Of a stretch of 64,000 nucleotides of DNA, positions 46,411 through 56,451 are shown one piece after another. The stretch comes from Variovorax sp. HW608 (lineage in GTDB: Bacteria; Pseudomonadota; Gammaproteobacteria; Burkholderiales; Burkholderiaceae_C): contig NZ_LT607803.1 in assembly GCF_900090195.1 (NCBI RefSeq), forward strand, positions 4,242,229 to 4,306,228, written 5' to 3'. The stretch's first letter is position 1; each line of letters starts with the position of its first letter. A program made the translations under genes and the position numbers. The notes below the pieces were generated by a model. The model had not been told where the DNA came from and did not search any database. It worked only from the letters and a program-made list of their open reading frames with translations.

Positions 46411-47720
46411 GTACCGCTGAAGCCCGCGAGTACGGCGCTATCGTGATCATCGGCGCGGGCCAGGCCGGCGCCGAGGTCGCGATGGAACTGCGCGCCTGTG
46501 GCTACACCGGGTCCGTCACGCTGGTGAACGATGAGGCGGGCGTGCCCTATGCACGGCCGCCGCTCTCGAAGGCCTACCTTCTGGGCGGGGCAACCGAAGC
46601 CGACTTGGCCTTCCGGCCGGCCAACATGTATGCCGAGCAGCGCATCGAACTTCTGTCGGGCTCGGTTGAATCTATTGGCCGAGAGAGCAGGCGCGTCCGC
46701 CTGCATCATGGGCTCGAGCTTCCCTACGACGCCGTCATCCTCGCGACCGGTGGCCAGCCACGGCGCCTTGTCGGTAACGACATCGAGTGTGCACTGAACG
46801 TCCACTACCTCAAGACACTGCCGCACGCCACTGCGCTCAAGGAGAGCCTGCGCACGAGCTCGAAGCTGGTGATCGTGGGCGGCGGTTACATCGGGCTCGA
46901 AGCCGCAGCGGCCGCCCGCCAGCTCGGGTTGCAAGTGACCGTGCTCGAAGCGCAGCCGCGGTTGCTGGCGCGGGTCACATCGGAGCCGGTTTCGGACTTC
47001 TATCGGCGCCTGCACGAATCGCGCGGCGTCGATGTCCGGCTGGCGGTGCAGATTTCCTCATTCGAGTTCGCAGCGGACGGGCGCGTGACGGCGGTCGTCC
47101 TCGCGGGCGGAGAGCGTGTTGCGTGCGACGCCCTGCTGGTGGGAATCGGCCAGCAGCCACGAACGGAACTGGCGGAAGCGGCCGGGCTCGAGGTGGCCGA
47201 GGGTGTTCTCGTGGATGCGGCCTGCCGCTCCAGCGACCCCTGCATCCTCGCCATCGGAGATTGCGCACGGCAGCACTGCGGACCGGATCGGGCGCTGCGC
47301 CGTATCGAGTCGGTGGACAACGCCTTGCAGCAGGCGCGCATCGCCGCGGCCGCGCTCACCGGAAGGCCGCTTCCTGTTCGCGCGGCCCCATGGTTCTGGT
47401 CGAACCAGTACGACGCGCGGCTGCAAAGCGTGGGCATCTACACGCCCGATTGCGAGCGCGTGGTGCGCGGAGACCCGCAGGCCGACAGCCGCTTCAGCGT
47501 CTGGTACCTGAAGGCAGGCGTCCCGGTTGCAGCCGACGTCGTGTCCAGTCCGCGGGACTTTGCTGCTGCGCGCAAGCTCGTCGGCAGCGAAGCGAGCGTT
47601 GCGGCCTCGATGCTGGCCGACATCTCAGTGCCGCTGAACTACCTGGCGAGCGGAGCCAATGGGGCGTGCGCCGCGTGGCAAAACCCCTCCACCCCTTCAC
47701 CCATTCAAGTACCTGTATGA
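46407..47720 (+). CDS. FAD/NADH ferredoxin reductase (putidaredoxin reductase type)
   Basis: The 437-residue flavoprotein has GxGxxG motifs for FAD (IVIIGAGQAGAEVAMEL near 12) and NAD (KLVIVGGGYIGLEAAA near 150). VPYARPPLSKAYL is the oxygenase-coupled reductase signature, and ILAIGDCA the FAD C-terminal site. It reduces the ferredoxin for P450 turnover. It is coupled by ATGA overlaps to the ferredoxin and to the aldehyde dehydrogenase. Confidence 0.94.
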   Translation: MSTAEAREYGAIVIIGAGQAGAEVAMELRACGYTGSVTLVNDEAGVPYARPPLSKAYLLGGATEADLAFRPANMYAEQRIELLSGSVESIGRESRRVRLHHGLELPYDAVILATGGQPRRLVGNDIECALNVHYLKTLPHATALKESLRTSSKLVIVGGGYIGLEAAAAARQLGLQVTVLEAQPRLLARVTSEPVSDFYRRLHESRGVDVRLAVQISSFEFAADGRVTAVVLAGGERVACDALLVGIGQQPRTELAEAAGLEVAEGVLVDAACRSSDPCILAIGDCARQHCGPDRALRRIESVDNALQQARIAAAALTGRPLPVRAAPWFWSNQYDARLQSVGIYTPDCERVVRGDPQADSRFSVWYLKAGVPVAADVVSSPRDFAAARKLVGSEASVAASMLADISVPLNYLASGANGACAAWQNPSTPSPIQVPV

Positions 47721-49234
47721 GCAACCTTTCCCATGTTTCTACTCGATTCGACGCCAGCTCGGATCGCGACTACCGGATGCTGATCGATGGCGAATGGGTC
47801 ACTGCGCAAAGCGGTGAAACGTTCCGCTGCGTCGATCCCTACGAGGACCGCGAATGGGGCCGCATTCCCTCAGCGGGGGCGGAGGACGTGGACCGTGCCG
47901 TGAGAGCTGCACGCCGTGCATTCGACAGTGGCGGCTGGCCTCAGACGCCACCGGCGCAACGCGCCGCGTTGCTGCGTCGATTGGGAGATCTCATCGAGCA
48001 GCACGCTGACGAACTCGCGAGGATCCAGATTCAGGAGAACGGCAAGCTAATCGGTGAGATGAGCCGTGGCACGTTCATGCTCGGCGCGCACGCACGCTAC
48101 GTCGCCGGCTTGGTGGAGAACCTGCACGGCGAGACCATCGAAACCGGCTTCCCGAACATGAGCACGAGCACCGTGCGCGAGCCGCTCGGCGTCGTGGCGG
48201 CCGTCACGCCGTGGAACACGCCGCTCGGGCTGCTCGCCTGGAAGCTGTTCCCGGCACTGGGCGCCGGTTGCACGCTTGTGATCAAACCGTCGGAAGTGAC
48301 GCCGACCTCCACGCTGCGCCTGGCGGAGCTCTGCATGCAAGCTGGCTTTCCGCCGGGGGTAGTGAACGTGCTTACCGGCTATGGCCAGACCGCGGGCGCT
48401 CCGCTCGTAGCTCATCCGGGTGTGGACAAGATCGCTTTCACCGGGTCCACGCAGGGCGGCCGCGCCATGCTGAAGTCCGCTGCTGACCGCATCGGTCGCG
48501 TGACGCTCGAGCTCGGTGGGAAGTCGCCCAACATCGTCTTCAAGGACGCGGACATCGACAACGCCGTGCATGGCGCGATGGCCGGCATCTTTGCGGCCAC
48601 CGGCCAGACCTGCATGGGTGGCTCGCGGCTGCTGGTCGAGGACAGCATCTATGACGAATTCACGCGCCGGCTAGCTGCCGCAGCGGAGACCCTGCGTCTC
48701 GGCGATCCGCTGGATCCGACGACGGAGGTTGGCCCGCTGGCGTGTCGTGCGCAACTGGGCAAAGTACTGGAGTACATCGACATCGGCAAGTCGGAAGGCG
48801 CGCGCCTCCTGGCCGGTGGCTATCGCGACCATGCGTCGGCCACCCGCGCGGGATTCTTTGTGCGGCCCACGGTATTTGCCGACGTGGACAACCGGTCGCG
48901 TCTGGCCCAGGAGGAGATCTTCGGCCCGGTCGTGGCCGCGATCCGCTTCACTGATGAAGCTGAGGCCGTCGCGCTCGCTAACGACGTCGACTTCGGCCTT
49001 GCGGCAGCGGTATGGACGCGCGACTCCGCCCTGGCCCAACGCATGGCGCGCCGGCTGCGCGCCGGAACGGTGTGGGTCAATACCTACCGCATGGTTCACC
49101 ACACGATGCCGTTCGGCGGGTTCAAGCAGAGCGGTCTGGGCCGTGAACTCGGCCCGCACGCGCTTGACGAATACACCGAAACCAAGTCGATCTGGATCGA
49201 CTTGGGCAACCGGCAAACCTTCGGCCGCCGTTGA
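47717..49234 (+). CDS. NAD-dependent aldehyde dehydrogenase (2)
   Basis: The 505-residue enzyme has VTPWNTPLGLLAWK near 163, VTLELGGKSPN with Glu265 and GQTCMGGSRL with Cys299, plus QEEIFGPV and GGFKQSGLGRE near the end. This is a general ALDH, 20 residues longer at the N-terminus than minimal forms. With the P450 and SDRs alongside it probably oxidises a pathway aldehyde to the acid that is then CoA-activated. It overlaps the reductase stop by 4 bp. Confidence 0.9.
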   Translation: MSNLSHVSTRFDASSDRDYRMLIDGEWVTAQSGETFRCVDPYEDREWGRIPSAGAEDVDRAVRAARRAFDSGGWPQTPPAQRAALLRRLGDLIEQHADELARIQIQENGKLIGEMSRGTFMLGAHARYVAGLVENLHGETIETGFPNMSTSTVREPLGVVAAVTPWNTPLGLLAWKLFPALGAGCTLVIKPSEVTPTSTLRLAELCMQAGFPPGVVNVLTGYGQTAGAPLVAHPGVDKIAFTGSTQGGRAMLKSAADRIGRVTLELGGKSPNIVFKDADIDNAVHGAMAGIFAATGQTCMGGSRLLVEDSIYDEFTRRLAAAAETLRLGDPLDPTTEVGPLACRAQLGKVLEYIDIGKSEGARLLAGGYRDHASATRAGFFVRPTVFADVDNRSRLAQEEIFGPVVAAIRFTDEAEAVALANDVDFGLAAAVWTRDSALAQRMARRLRAGTVWVNTYRMVHHTMPFGGFKQSGLGRELGPHALDEYTETKSIWIDLGNRQTFGRR

Positions 49235-49265
49235 GCGGCCGCGAATCGCGACAAAGGAGACCAGC

Positions 49266-50465
49266 ATGAGCGCCGCAGCCGCCGTACAGATTCCCAACCT
49301 GGCCAACCAGGAAACCTTCGTGGCCGGCGTGCCTCACGAAGCCTTCGATGCCATTCGTGCCATGTCGGGCCTCTATTGGCAACCGGTTGAGCGCGGCACG
49401 CTCAACGGCGGCTTCTGGGCCGTGACGCGGGCCAAGGACATCGCTGCGGTGGAAAGTGATCCCGCGACGTTCACGTCCAACCATGGCCCCTACTTTCCAC
49501 TTCCGGGGAAGAACCCCGAGAACATCCTCTGGAATGACCCTCCCAAGCACGGGGAACTCCGCCGGGGGGTGGCGAAGACTTTCGGCCCCCGGGTGGTCGC
49601 GAATTTCGACGGCTGGGTGCGGCCGATCGTGATCGAGGCGTTGGATGCCTACGTCGCCAAGGGCGGTGGCGATTTTGTGCCGGAGGTGGCGGCGTTGATC
49701 CCATCGCGCGTGATGGCGCGGGTGATTGGCGTGCCTCGCAACGAGGAATTGCGGGTCGTAAAGTGGACGTTCGACATCTTCGCCGCCATGCAGGTGCCGG
49801 ACGGCGGCAAGACCTTCTGGGCGGTGAATAACCCAATCCGCGACTACATGTGGGAACTGCGAGCCGCGAAGCTGAGGGAGCCTGTCGATGACATGGCCAC
49901 CGCGCTTGCGCAGGCGCAGGAACGTGGCGAATTGAGTGAGGCAGAGTACCGTTCCTTCACCAGCGTGCTGCTACTGGCCGGCTTCGAGACGACTCACACG
50001 GCCATGGCCCAAGCGATGCGCATGATCGTGGAAGACGAGGCGATCGCCCGGATGACCGACGAAGCAGTTGCCAACGGCACGCTCGACGCTCTCGTGGACG
50101 AGTTCCTACGCTACATCACGCCGGCCATGAACATGGCGCGCGTCGCTACGCGGGATCTGGAGTTCGCCGGCACGAAGATCCGCGAAGGGGACGTAATGCA
50201 GCTGTACTTTGTCTCGGCCAATCGTGACCCCGAGATCTTCGAGGAGCCGCATCGCTTCAATCCGTCACGCTCGCGGAAGAACCACATGGCCTTCGGCGGC
50301 GGTTGCCATGCATGCCTGGGCGCGCCTCTCGCCAAGCTGGAGCTGCGCATCCTGTTCGAGGAGATGCATCGCCGCGGTATCCGCCTGCGGCCGGACGGCG
50401 AGCCGCGCCGTGGCCGCAATACGATGATCAACCAACTGCTGTCGCTGCCGCTGGCGGTTGCCTGA
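49266..50465 (+). CDS. Cytochrome P450 (2), CYP124/125-like style
   Basis: The 399-residue P450 shows GFWAVTRAKDIAAVESDPATFTS, NDPPKHGELRRGVAKTF, I-helix LLLAGFETTHT, DEFLR (ExxR) and MAFGGGCHACLGAPLAKLE with heme Cys350. The N-terminal and B-C motifs resemble bacterial lipid and sterol side-chain hydroxylases of the CYP124/125 type; the family is inferred. It probably hydroxylates a terminal or branched carbon. Electron partners are encoded three genes upstream. GGAG lies before the start. Confidence 0.92.
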   Translation: MSAAAAVQIPNLANQETFVAGVPHEAFDAIRAMSGLYWQPVERGTLNGGFWAVTRAKDIAAVESDPATFTSNHGPYFPLPGKNPENILWNDPPKHGELRRGVAKTFGPRVVANFDGWVRPIVIEALDAYVAKGGGDFVPEVAALIPSRVMARVIGVPRNEELRVVKWTFDIFAAMQVPDGGKTFWAVNNPIRDYMWELRAAKLREPVDDMATALAQAQERGELSEAEYRSFTSVLLLAGFETTHTAMAQAMRMIVEDEAIARMTDEAVANGTLDALVDEFLRYITPAMNMARVATRDLEFAGTKIREGDVMQLYFVSANRDPEIFEEPHRFNPSRSRKNHMAFGGGCHACLGAPLAKLELRILFEEMHRRGIRLRPDGEPRRGRNTMINQLLSLPLAVA

Positions 50466-50468
50466 GCC

Positions 50469-51335
50469 ATGAAGACGCTGGACAACGCGGTCGTCGTCGT
50501 CACCGGAGGGGCTGCCGGCATCGGTCGCGCACTTGCGATCGAAGCAGCGGCCCGCGGAGCGGCCGTTCTCATTGGCGACGTGCAGGACGCCCAGCCCACG
50601 GTGGATGCAATCACCATCAGCGGCGGCCGGGCCGAGTGGCGGCGTTGCGACATGACGCAGTACTCGGACGTTGCCAACCTTGCGGCGTATGTCGTGAAGC
50701 GATTCGGCGGCGTCAACGTACTGTGCAACAACGCCGGTCGGGGTGTTCCAGGCGCATTGCATGCGACCGATCCCGCTATGGCCCGCCAGGTGCTCGACCT
50801 CAACGTGTTGGGACTCTTCCATGGCATCCATGCCTTTACATCGCAACTGCAGGCGGCCGCCAGTGCCGGCCGCCCAGCGTTCATCCTGAACACCGGGTCC
50901 GAGCACTCGCTGGGAGTGCCGCCTCATGTCGGACCGATGAGTGTGTATACGGCCAGCAAGTTCGCGGCCCTGGGGCTGACAGAAACAGCGGCGCGGGATC
51001 TCGCTCCACTCGGCATCAAGGTGTCGTTGCTGACTCCAGGGTGGGTGCGCACCGAGCGCGTCGCGGCCTTAATCGGTTCGTCCGTCGAGGCTGCCGCGCG
51101 GATCGAGCCCTATGCGCAGGATTCCGCGGAGGTCGCTGCCAAAGCGTTCGACGGCCTCGCAGCCGGGCATCTGATCATCGCGACGAATCCCGCAAGTCGG
51201 GAGTTCGCGATGGCTCACGCCCGTCAGTTGATGGCGGAGGTCCAGCGTCTTCCTCTGCTCGCAGGCCACCCTGAACACGAGAACACAGCGACGGAAACTA
51301 AGGGCCGCTGCCCCTTCATGCACGGCAATCCCTGA
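50469..51335 (+). CDS. Short-chain dehydrogenase/reductase (1)
   Basis: The 288-residue SDR has VVVTGGAAGIGRALA (NAD site), LCNNAG, NTGSEHS and VYTASKFAALGL (YxxxK catalytic pair). The tail TKGRCPFMHGNP is unusual and Cys-containing. It probably oxidises the P450 product alcohol. The gene follows the P450 stop by 3 bp. Confidence 0.88.
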   Translation: MKTLDNAVVVVTGGAAGIGRALAIEAAARGAAVLIGDVQDAQPTVDAITISGGRAEWRRCDMTQYSDVANLAAYVVKRFGGVNVLCNNAGRGVPGALHATDPAMARQVLDLNVLGLFHGIHAFTSQLQAAASAGRPAFILNTGSEHSLGVPPHVGPMSVYTASKFAALGLTETAARDLAPLGIKVSLLTPGWVRTERVAALIGSSVEAAARIEPYAQDSAEVAAKAFDGLAAGHLIIATNPASREFAMAHARQLMAEVQRLPLLAGHPEHENTATETKGRCPFMHGNP

Positions 51336-51353
51336 TCTTGAACGGACAAGCAA

Positions 51354-52190
51354 ATGAACAAGACCTGGCTCATTACCGGAACCAGCGGCGGCTTCGGGCG
51401 CGCGCTGGCGGAACAGCTCCTCGCCCGGGGTGACCGGGTGGCTGCCACCACGCGCAAGCTCAGCGCGCTCGGTGAGCTTGCAGTGCGATTCGGCGATCGC
51501 CTCTGGCGCAGCGAACTCGACATTACTGACAACGCGGCGATCGGATTCGTTGTCGACAAAGCCTTCGCCGACCTTGGCCGCATCGACGTGGTCGTGAGCA
51601 ACGCGGGCTACGGGCTCTTTGGCGCGGCCGAGGAGGTGAGCGACGAGCAGCTGCTCCGCCAGCTCGACGTGAACCTGCTGGGCTCGATGCGGTTGGTGCG
51701 GGCGGTGTTGCCGCACCTGCGGGCGCAAGGCGGTGGGCGCATCTTGCAGGTATCCAGCGTGGGAGGGCAGGTGGCCTATCCCAGTCTGAGCGTGTACCAC
51801 GCGAGCAAGTGGGGCATCGAAGGCTTCATCGAAGCGCTCATTCCCGAGGTCGCGGCCTTCGGCATCCAGGCTACGCTGGTGGAGCCGGGCGGCGCGCGCA
51901 CGGATTGGGCGGGATCGAGCGCCGAGCGCGCGCAACCGCTGCCCGCCTATGAAGAGTCGACCGTGGGCGCGATGCGGCGTCGCATGGCCGCCGCCGGGTT
52001 GCAGGCCTTCCGCGGAGACCCGCAGAAGATTGCGAAGGCCATGATCGCCTGTGCCGACCAACCACAGGCGCCGCGCCGCCTAGCCCTGGGCAGCGATGCC
52101 TACGAAGCCCTGCATTCGGCCTTGTTCGCGCGCCTGACTGCGCTCGAGGAGCAGAAGGCGATCGCGCTGTCCACCGACGTAGACGTCTAG
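51354..52190 (+). CDS. Short-chain dehydrogenase/reductase (2)
   Basis: The 278-residue SDR shows WLITGTSGGFGRALAEQLL, VVSNAGYG, QVSSVGGQVAYPSLSVYHASKWG (Ser, Tyr, Lys) and VEPGGARTDW. It belongs to the oxidoreductase group often annotated as SDR family oxidoreductase. It sits between SDR 1 and a broken binding-protein gene. Substrate unknown. Confidence 0.87.
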   Translation: MNKTWLITGTSGGFGRALAEQLLARGDRVAATTRKLSALGELAVRFGDRLWRSELDITDNAAIGFVVDKAFADLGRIDVVVSNAGYGLFGAAEEVSDEQLLRQLDVNLLGSMRLVRAVLPHLRAQGGGRILQVSSVGGQVAYPSLSVYHASKWGIEGFIEALIPEVAAFGIQATLVEPGGARTDWAGSSAERAQPLPAYEESTVGAMRRRMAAAGLQAFRGDPQKIAKAMIACADQPQAPRRLALGSDAYEALHSALFARLTALEEQKAIALSTDVDV

Positions 52191-52226
52191 GCGAGCGCGA
52201 ACATTCCCAATTAACGAGGAGACAAA

Positions 52227-52631
52227 ATGATCATGTTCAGATTCGCGGCGTGGGCCGCGGTCTTGGCGCTGGCCGCCTATACGACGACTTTCGCGCAGAA
52301 AAAGTACGACGCCGGCGCGTCGGACACAGAGATCAGGATTGGCAACACCGCTCCATATTCCGGGGCGCTCTCCAATGCAAGCTCCGGTCCGAAGGCGATG
52401 AAGGCGTACTTCGTCCAGGCCACGGTGCAGGTGATTCGCCAAACAGGCGACGACCTGACGCATGAGAACATCATGAAGCACGCGGCTAACCTTGATGTCA
52501 CCCTGCCCATGTTGCTGCCGGGCATCAACGTGAAGACAAGCGCCGATGACTACTTTCCGCTCGAACGCATGAAGATGATGCGCTTCACCGGCACCTACTG
52601 GGAGCTGTTTGGGAAGGTCTACGGACGTTGA
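52227..52631 (+). pseudogene. Internally deleted branched-chain amino-acid type ABC binding protein
   Basis: The 134-residue protein keeps the front of a LivJ-like binding protein: signal peptide, then SDTEIRIGNTAPYSGALS. It also keeps the end: VQVIRQTGDDLTHENIMKHAANLDVTLPMLLPGI. The central two-thirds, roughly 250 residues, is missing. The junction is near SNASSGPKAM and stays in frame. AGGAG is present. It cannot bind ligand normally and is a decayed gene. It pairs with the livG remnant at 60318 as traces of an ABC transporter. Confidence 0.75.
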
Positions 52632-52640
52632 TCGGCTGCA

Positions 52641-53735
52641 ATGGCAATGAACCGCAGCGTACATGTGGCCGGCGTGGGCCTGGCCCCTTTCATTGTCCCG
52701 CAGCCGGACACCAATGCCGCTTTGCTGGGCGCACACGCCGCTAGCGCGGCGCTGGCCGACGCATCACTGAACGGCAGCCTGGTGCAACGCGCATTGGTGG
52801 CCTCCGCAAACCAGGGCGCGGATTGGCCTTTCGCCGCGACCTGTGCTGCGGAGATGGCCGGTATTCCTGCATTCCGTGTGAGCCCAGATGACATCGGCGG
52901 TGCCCAGGCGTTATGTCGGGCTCGCGAAGCAGTCGCGAAGGGGTCATTGGAGTGCGCGCTCGTCCTGGGCGTGCAGGCGGGCGGCGCCTGTTCCAAGCCA
53001 AGCGGCGCCCACGTCGAAGCCCCGGCCTGCTCCCCATGCACTGAAATGAGGCTGATTGGAGCGCGCAAGGAAACGTTCGCGCGCATCGCGGGGAAGGCCC
53101 GGTTGCATGCCGCGCGGAATCCGCTAGCGCCCGAGCGGCGTGGCATGGAACTGTCAGAGATCCCGAGGTCGGACGCATTCGAGGAGCTGCTTGTGCGTTT
53201 GACATGCAGTGTGCCCCGCGCGGGCGCTGCGGCCGCGGTCTTGTGCAGCGCGGACTTCGCGCGCCGGCATCGGCTCGACAAGCGTGTGTCCATTGCCGCT
53301 CAGGGCGTCGAACGAATGGTCGGTGGCGACGATGTGCCGCGGGCCAGCGAGTGCGCAGCGCGGAAGGCGTATGCGGAGGCTGGCGTCGGGCCGGAGCATC
53401 TCGACTTGGTCGAATTGCATGACGACTGCGCTGCGAGCGAACTGCTCGCCTATGAGTCGTTGCACCTTGTGCCGAAGGGCAGCGCAGAACAATTCGTGCT
53501 CGACGGCGAGAACACTTACGGGGGGCTCGTGGTCACCAATCCATCTGGGGGATTGCTGGGCCTTGGCAACGCCGGGGCGGCGAACGCGCTGGCGCAGTGC
53601 ACTGAGTTGGTGTGGCAGCTTCGTGGCGCGGCTCGCCTGCGGCAGGTGGACGGCGCCCGCACGGCGTTGCAGCACTCCGTGGATCACAAGAGCGGCACTT
53701 GCGTCGTGACGCTGTATCGGGCCGAAGAGAGGTGA
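52641..53735 (+). CDS. Catalytically degenerate thiolase-family protein
   Basis: The 364-residue protein aligns by eye along its length with the active thiolase at 56452. The Cys region NVNNNCATGSSAL is RVSPDDIGGAQAL here (Cys replaced by Asp84), and GHPLGATGLAQ is GNAGAANALAQ (catalytic His replaced). VELHDD keeps one His. It cannot act as a normal thiolase. It may be a structural or regulatory partner, a divergent aldolase, or a gene on its way out. It is intact as a frame. Confidence 0.8.
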   Translation: MAMNRSVHVAGVGLAPFIVPQPDTNAALLGAHAASAALADASLNGSLVQRALVASANQGADWPFAATCAAEMAGIPAFRVSPDDIGGAQALCRAREAVAKGSLECALVLGVQAGGACSKPSGAHVEAPACSPCTEMRLIGARKETFARIAGKARLHAARNPLAPERRGMELSEIPRSDAFEELLVRLTCSVPRAGAAAAVLCSADFARRHRLDKRVSIAAQGVERMVGGDDVPRASECAARKAYAEAGVGPEHLDLVELHDDCAASELLAYESLHLVPKGSAEQFVLDGENTYGGLVVTNPSGGLLGLGNAGAANALAQCTELVWQLRGAARLRQVDGARTALQHSVDHKSGTCVVTLYRAEER

Positions 53736-53862
53736 GTGCAATGCTTAGTTGTCAGGAAATCTCATGCAGCTTGAGCGTTCTTGTCTCGCGTGTTCGTGCT
53801 GGCGGACCTACATTGCGCAGCGTTCGCTCTGCACGTTCTCACAACGGTTAACAGGATTGACC

Positions 53863-54864
53863 ATGCACCGCATCACGACACATGCCGCCTTTCCGACCCT
53901 GCGTGGTCGCAGGCTGTTTCTCGCCCTTGCATCAGCTTGCACGCTGCTGGCCTCCGTGCCGACGCGTGCGGCCGATCACTTTCCCGCCCGCCCGATCACG
54001 CTCATCCTGCCGTTTCCGGCCGGCGGAGTTTCCGATGGACAGCTGCGTGCGCTCGCCGCTGCGGCCTCGAAGGACCTTGGCCAGCCTATCGTCGTTGTGA
54101 ACCGGCCGGGCAATGGCGGCACGCTCGCGCCGGTCGCGATGGCTCGCAACTCGGCACCCGATGGCTACACGATCGCGTTGGCGGTGCGCACCCTGTTGCG
54201 CTTGCCGCACCTCACCAAGGTGAGCTACGACCCCTTGCACGACTTCACTTACATCATTGGCTTGAGCGGGTTCTCGTTCGGGATCGTCGTGCGCGACGAT
54301 GCTCCCTGGAGGACCCTCAAGGACATGCTCGATGACGCCCACGCCCGGCCCGGCGCCATCGCCTACGGTGCGACCGGTCGTGGCAGCAGCGGCCATGTGG
54401 CCCTGGAGCGCCTCGCCCGGGCAGCCGGCGTGCGCCTGAATTTCGTGCCTTACAAGGGAACGGCGGAAGTGGCAAACGACCTGCTGGGTGGCCACCTTGC
54501 CGTGTATTCGGACGCCGGCTGGGGGGGGCTGCTCGAGTCGGGCAAAGTGCGCGTCCTGGCAACGATGGGCGAGACGCGGCCGAAGCGCTGGCCGCAGATT
54601 CCAACACTGAAGGAATTGGGCTACGACATCGTCGTTACCTCACCGATTGGCCTGATCGGCCCGCGGAATATGGATCCTGCGATCGTGGCGCGCCTGCACG
54701 ACGCCTTCCATAAGGCGATGGGCGATCCTGCCTACCTTCGTCTGATGGAACAGAACGACCAGGTGCCCGAGTACTTGGGTAGTGAAGCCTATGCGCAATC
54801 CGCAGCGCGCGAGTTCGCTCGAGAGAAGGCCTTCGTGCAAGAACTGGGCATCACACTGGAATGA
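53863..54864 (+). CDS. Bug-family transport binding protein (2)
   Basis: The 333-residue protein has a long signal peptide (LRGRRLFLALASACTLLASVPTRA), then FPARPITLILPFPAGG and VVNRPGNGGTLAPVAMARNSAPDGYT. It is periplasmic and binds a carboxylate or related ligand. No TctAB partner is nearby. The stop overlaps the next start by 4 bp, so binding protein and CoA ligase are cotranslated, hinting that the ligand is the acid to be activated. Confidence 0.9.
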   Translation: MHRITTHAAFPTLRGRRLFLALASACTLLASVPTRAADHFPARPITLILPFPAGGVSDGQLRALAAAASKDLGQPIVVVNRPGNGGTLAPVAMARNSAPDGYTIALAVRTLLRLPHLTKVSYDPLHDFTYIIGLSGFSFGIVVRDDAPWRTLKDMLDDAHARPGAIAYGATGRGSSGHVALERLARAAGVRLNFVPYKGTAEVANDLLGGHLAVYSDAGWGGLLESGKVRVLATMGETRPKRWPQIPTLKELGYDIVVTSPIGLIGPRNMDPAIVARLHDAFHKAMGDPAYLRLMEQNDQVPEYLGSEAYAQSAAREFAREKAFVQELGITLE

Positions 54865-56417
54865 CGACGATGTACCTCACCCAAGGACTGCATCGGGCCG
54901 TGCAGCAGTTTCCGGAAAAGCCCGCAACCATCTACGCGGGCAAGACGCACTCGTTTCGCGAGCTGGCTGAACGCGCCGGCCGGGTCGCGGGCATGCTCCA
55001 GGGCCTGGACGTGCGCGCCGGCGACCGTGTCGCGATCCTGGCGCACAACTCCGACAGCTATGTCGAATTGCTGCTGGGGATCTGGTGGGCCGGTGCGGTC
55101 GCGGCGCCCGTGAACACGCGCTGGAGCGTGACCGAAATAGCGTACTCGCTCACTGACTGCGGCTCGGCCGTTCTGGTAGTGGATGACGCCTTCCTGCCGC
55201 TCGTTGATGCGATCCGGGCTGCCGCGGCAGTCGTGCGCCAGGTCGTGCATGCCGGCAACGCATCTCATGCGGAAGGGCTTCTTTCTTACGAAGCGCTGCT
55301 GCAGTCCTGCGAACCGATCACCGATGTGCGGCGCGGCGGCAATGAACTGGCGGCCATCCTGTACACGGGCGGCACCACCGGCTTCCCGAAGGGCGTGATG
55401 CTTTCGCACGCGAATCTCTGGTGTGGTGCGCTCACGCGCTTGGCGGAAATGTTCAGCCCACGCGACAGCGTGGCCTTGCTGGTGACGCCGTTCTTTCACG
55501 TCTCCGGGCTATTTCGGTTTGTCATGCAGCTCGTGCTCGGCGCGAGCAATGTCATGGAGCCGCAGTTCCGCCCTGAAACCGTGATTGAGGCGATCGAGCG
55601 CCACGGCGTAACGGACATCGTGCTCGTGCCCAGCATGCTTCAGATGCTGCTGGACCATCCCGCGTTCCACGCCGGCCGGCTGCGCAGCCTGCAACGGCTC
55701 TCCTACGGTGCGTCGCCCATGCCTCCTGCGCTGCTAGATCGGGCCATGCACGCGCTCCCGCATGTTGGCTTCTGCAGTTCTTACGGCATGACCGAGACCT
55801 CCGGCGTGGTGAGTGTGCTGGGCCCCTTCACCGAGGCAGACCGCAAGGAGATGGGCGAGGCAGTGCGCTCCGTGGGGCGTGTCGGCCTCGGCGCCGAACT
55901 CCGCATCATCGACTCCGGTGGTCGCGACTTGCCACCGGGAGACGTCGGTGAAATCGTGCTGCGCGGCGTGGCCGTCATGCAAGGCTATTGGAACAAGCCC
56001 TCCGAAACCGCAGCCGCGCTACGCGACGGCTGGCTGTATACGGGCGACGCAGGATGGCGCGATGACGCCGGCCACATCTACGTGGTAGATCGGCTCAAGG
56101 ACATGGTGATCACCGGCGGCGAGAACGTCTACTCCGCGGAGGTCGAGGCGGCGCTGATGGCGCACCCGGCCGTGTCCGCCTGCGCCGTGATCGGCGTGCC
56201 GAGCGCTTTGTGGGGCGAAGCCGTGCACGCCGTCGTCATCCTGCGGCCGGGCGCAACGTCGGATGGCGAGTCCCTGCGCGACCACTGCCGCACACGCCTC
56301 GCAGGCTACAAGTGCCCGAAAAGCTTCGCCTTTGTCGAAAGCCTGCCGCTCTCGGCGGCCGGCAAGGTCCTGAAGACTCGGTTGCGCGATGAGTACCTGT
56401 CCCGCGCAACCGTGTGA
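54861..56417 (+). CDS. Acyl-CoA synthetase (AMP-forming, class I)
   Basis: The 518-residue enzyme shows the AMP-binding core AAILYTGGTTGFPKGVML, YGMTETSGVV (A5), GWLYTGDAGW (A7), DRLKDMVITGGENVYSAEVE (A8) and PLSAAGKVLKTRLRDEY with the catalytic Lys (A10). It converts a carboxylic acid to its CoA thioester in two steps using ATP. It supplies CoA esters to the thiolase, MaoC and hydratase genes downstream. Substrate specificity cannot be read. Confidence 0.93.
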   Translation: MTTMYLTQGLHRAVQQFPEKPATIYAGKTHSFRELAERAGRVAGMLQGLDVRAGDRVAILAHNSDSYVELLLGIWWAGAVAAPVNTRWSVTEIAYSLTDCGSAVLVVDDAFLPLVDAIRAAAAVVRQVVHAGNASHAEGLLSYEALLQSCEPITDVRRGGNELAAILYTGGTTGFPKGVMLSHANLWCGALTRLAEMFSPRDSVALLVTPFFHVSGLFRFVMQLVLGASNVMEPQFRPETVIEAIERHGVTDIVLVPSMLQMLLDHPAFHAGRLRSLQRLSYGASPMPPALLDRAMHALPHVGFCSSYGMTETSGVVSVLGPFTEADRKEMGEAVRSVGRVGLGAELRIIDSGGRDLPPGDVGEIVLRGVAVMQGYWNKPSETAAALRDGWLYTGDAGWRDDAGHIYVVDRLKDMVITGGENVYSAEVEAALMAHPAVSACAVIGVPSALWGEAVHAVVILRPGATSDGESLRDHCRTRLAGYKCPKSFAFVESLPLSAAGKVLKTRLRDEYLSRATV

Positions 56418-56451
56418 TCCCCTTTTTTTGCATTTCCTCCAAGGAAGATCG

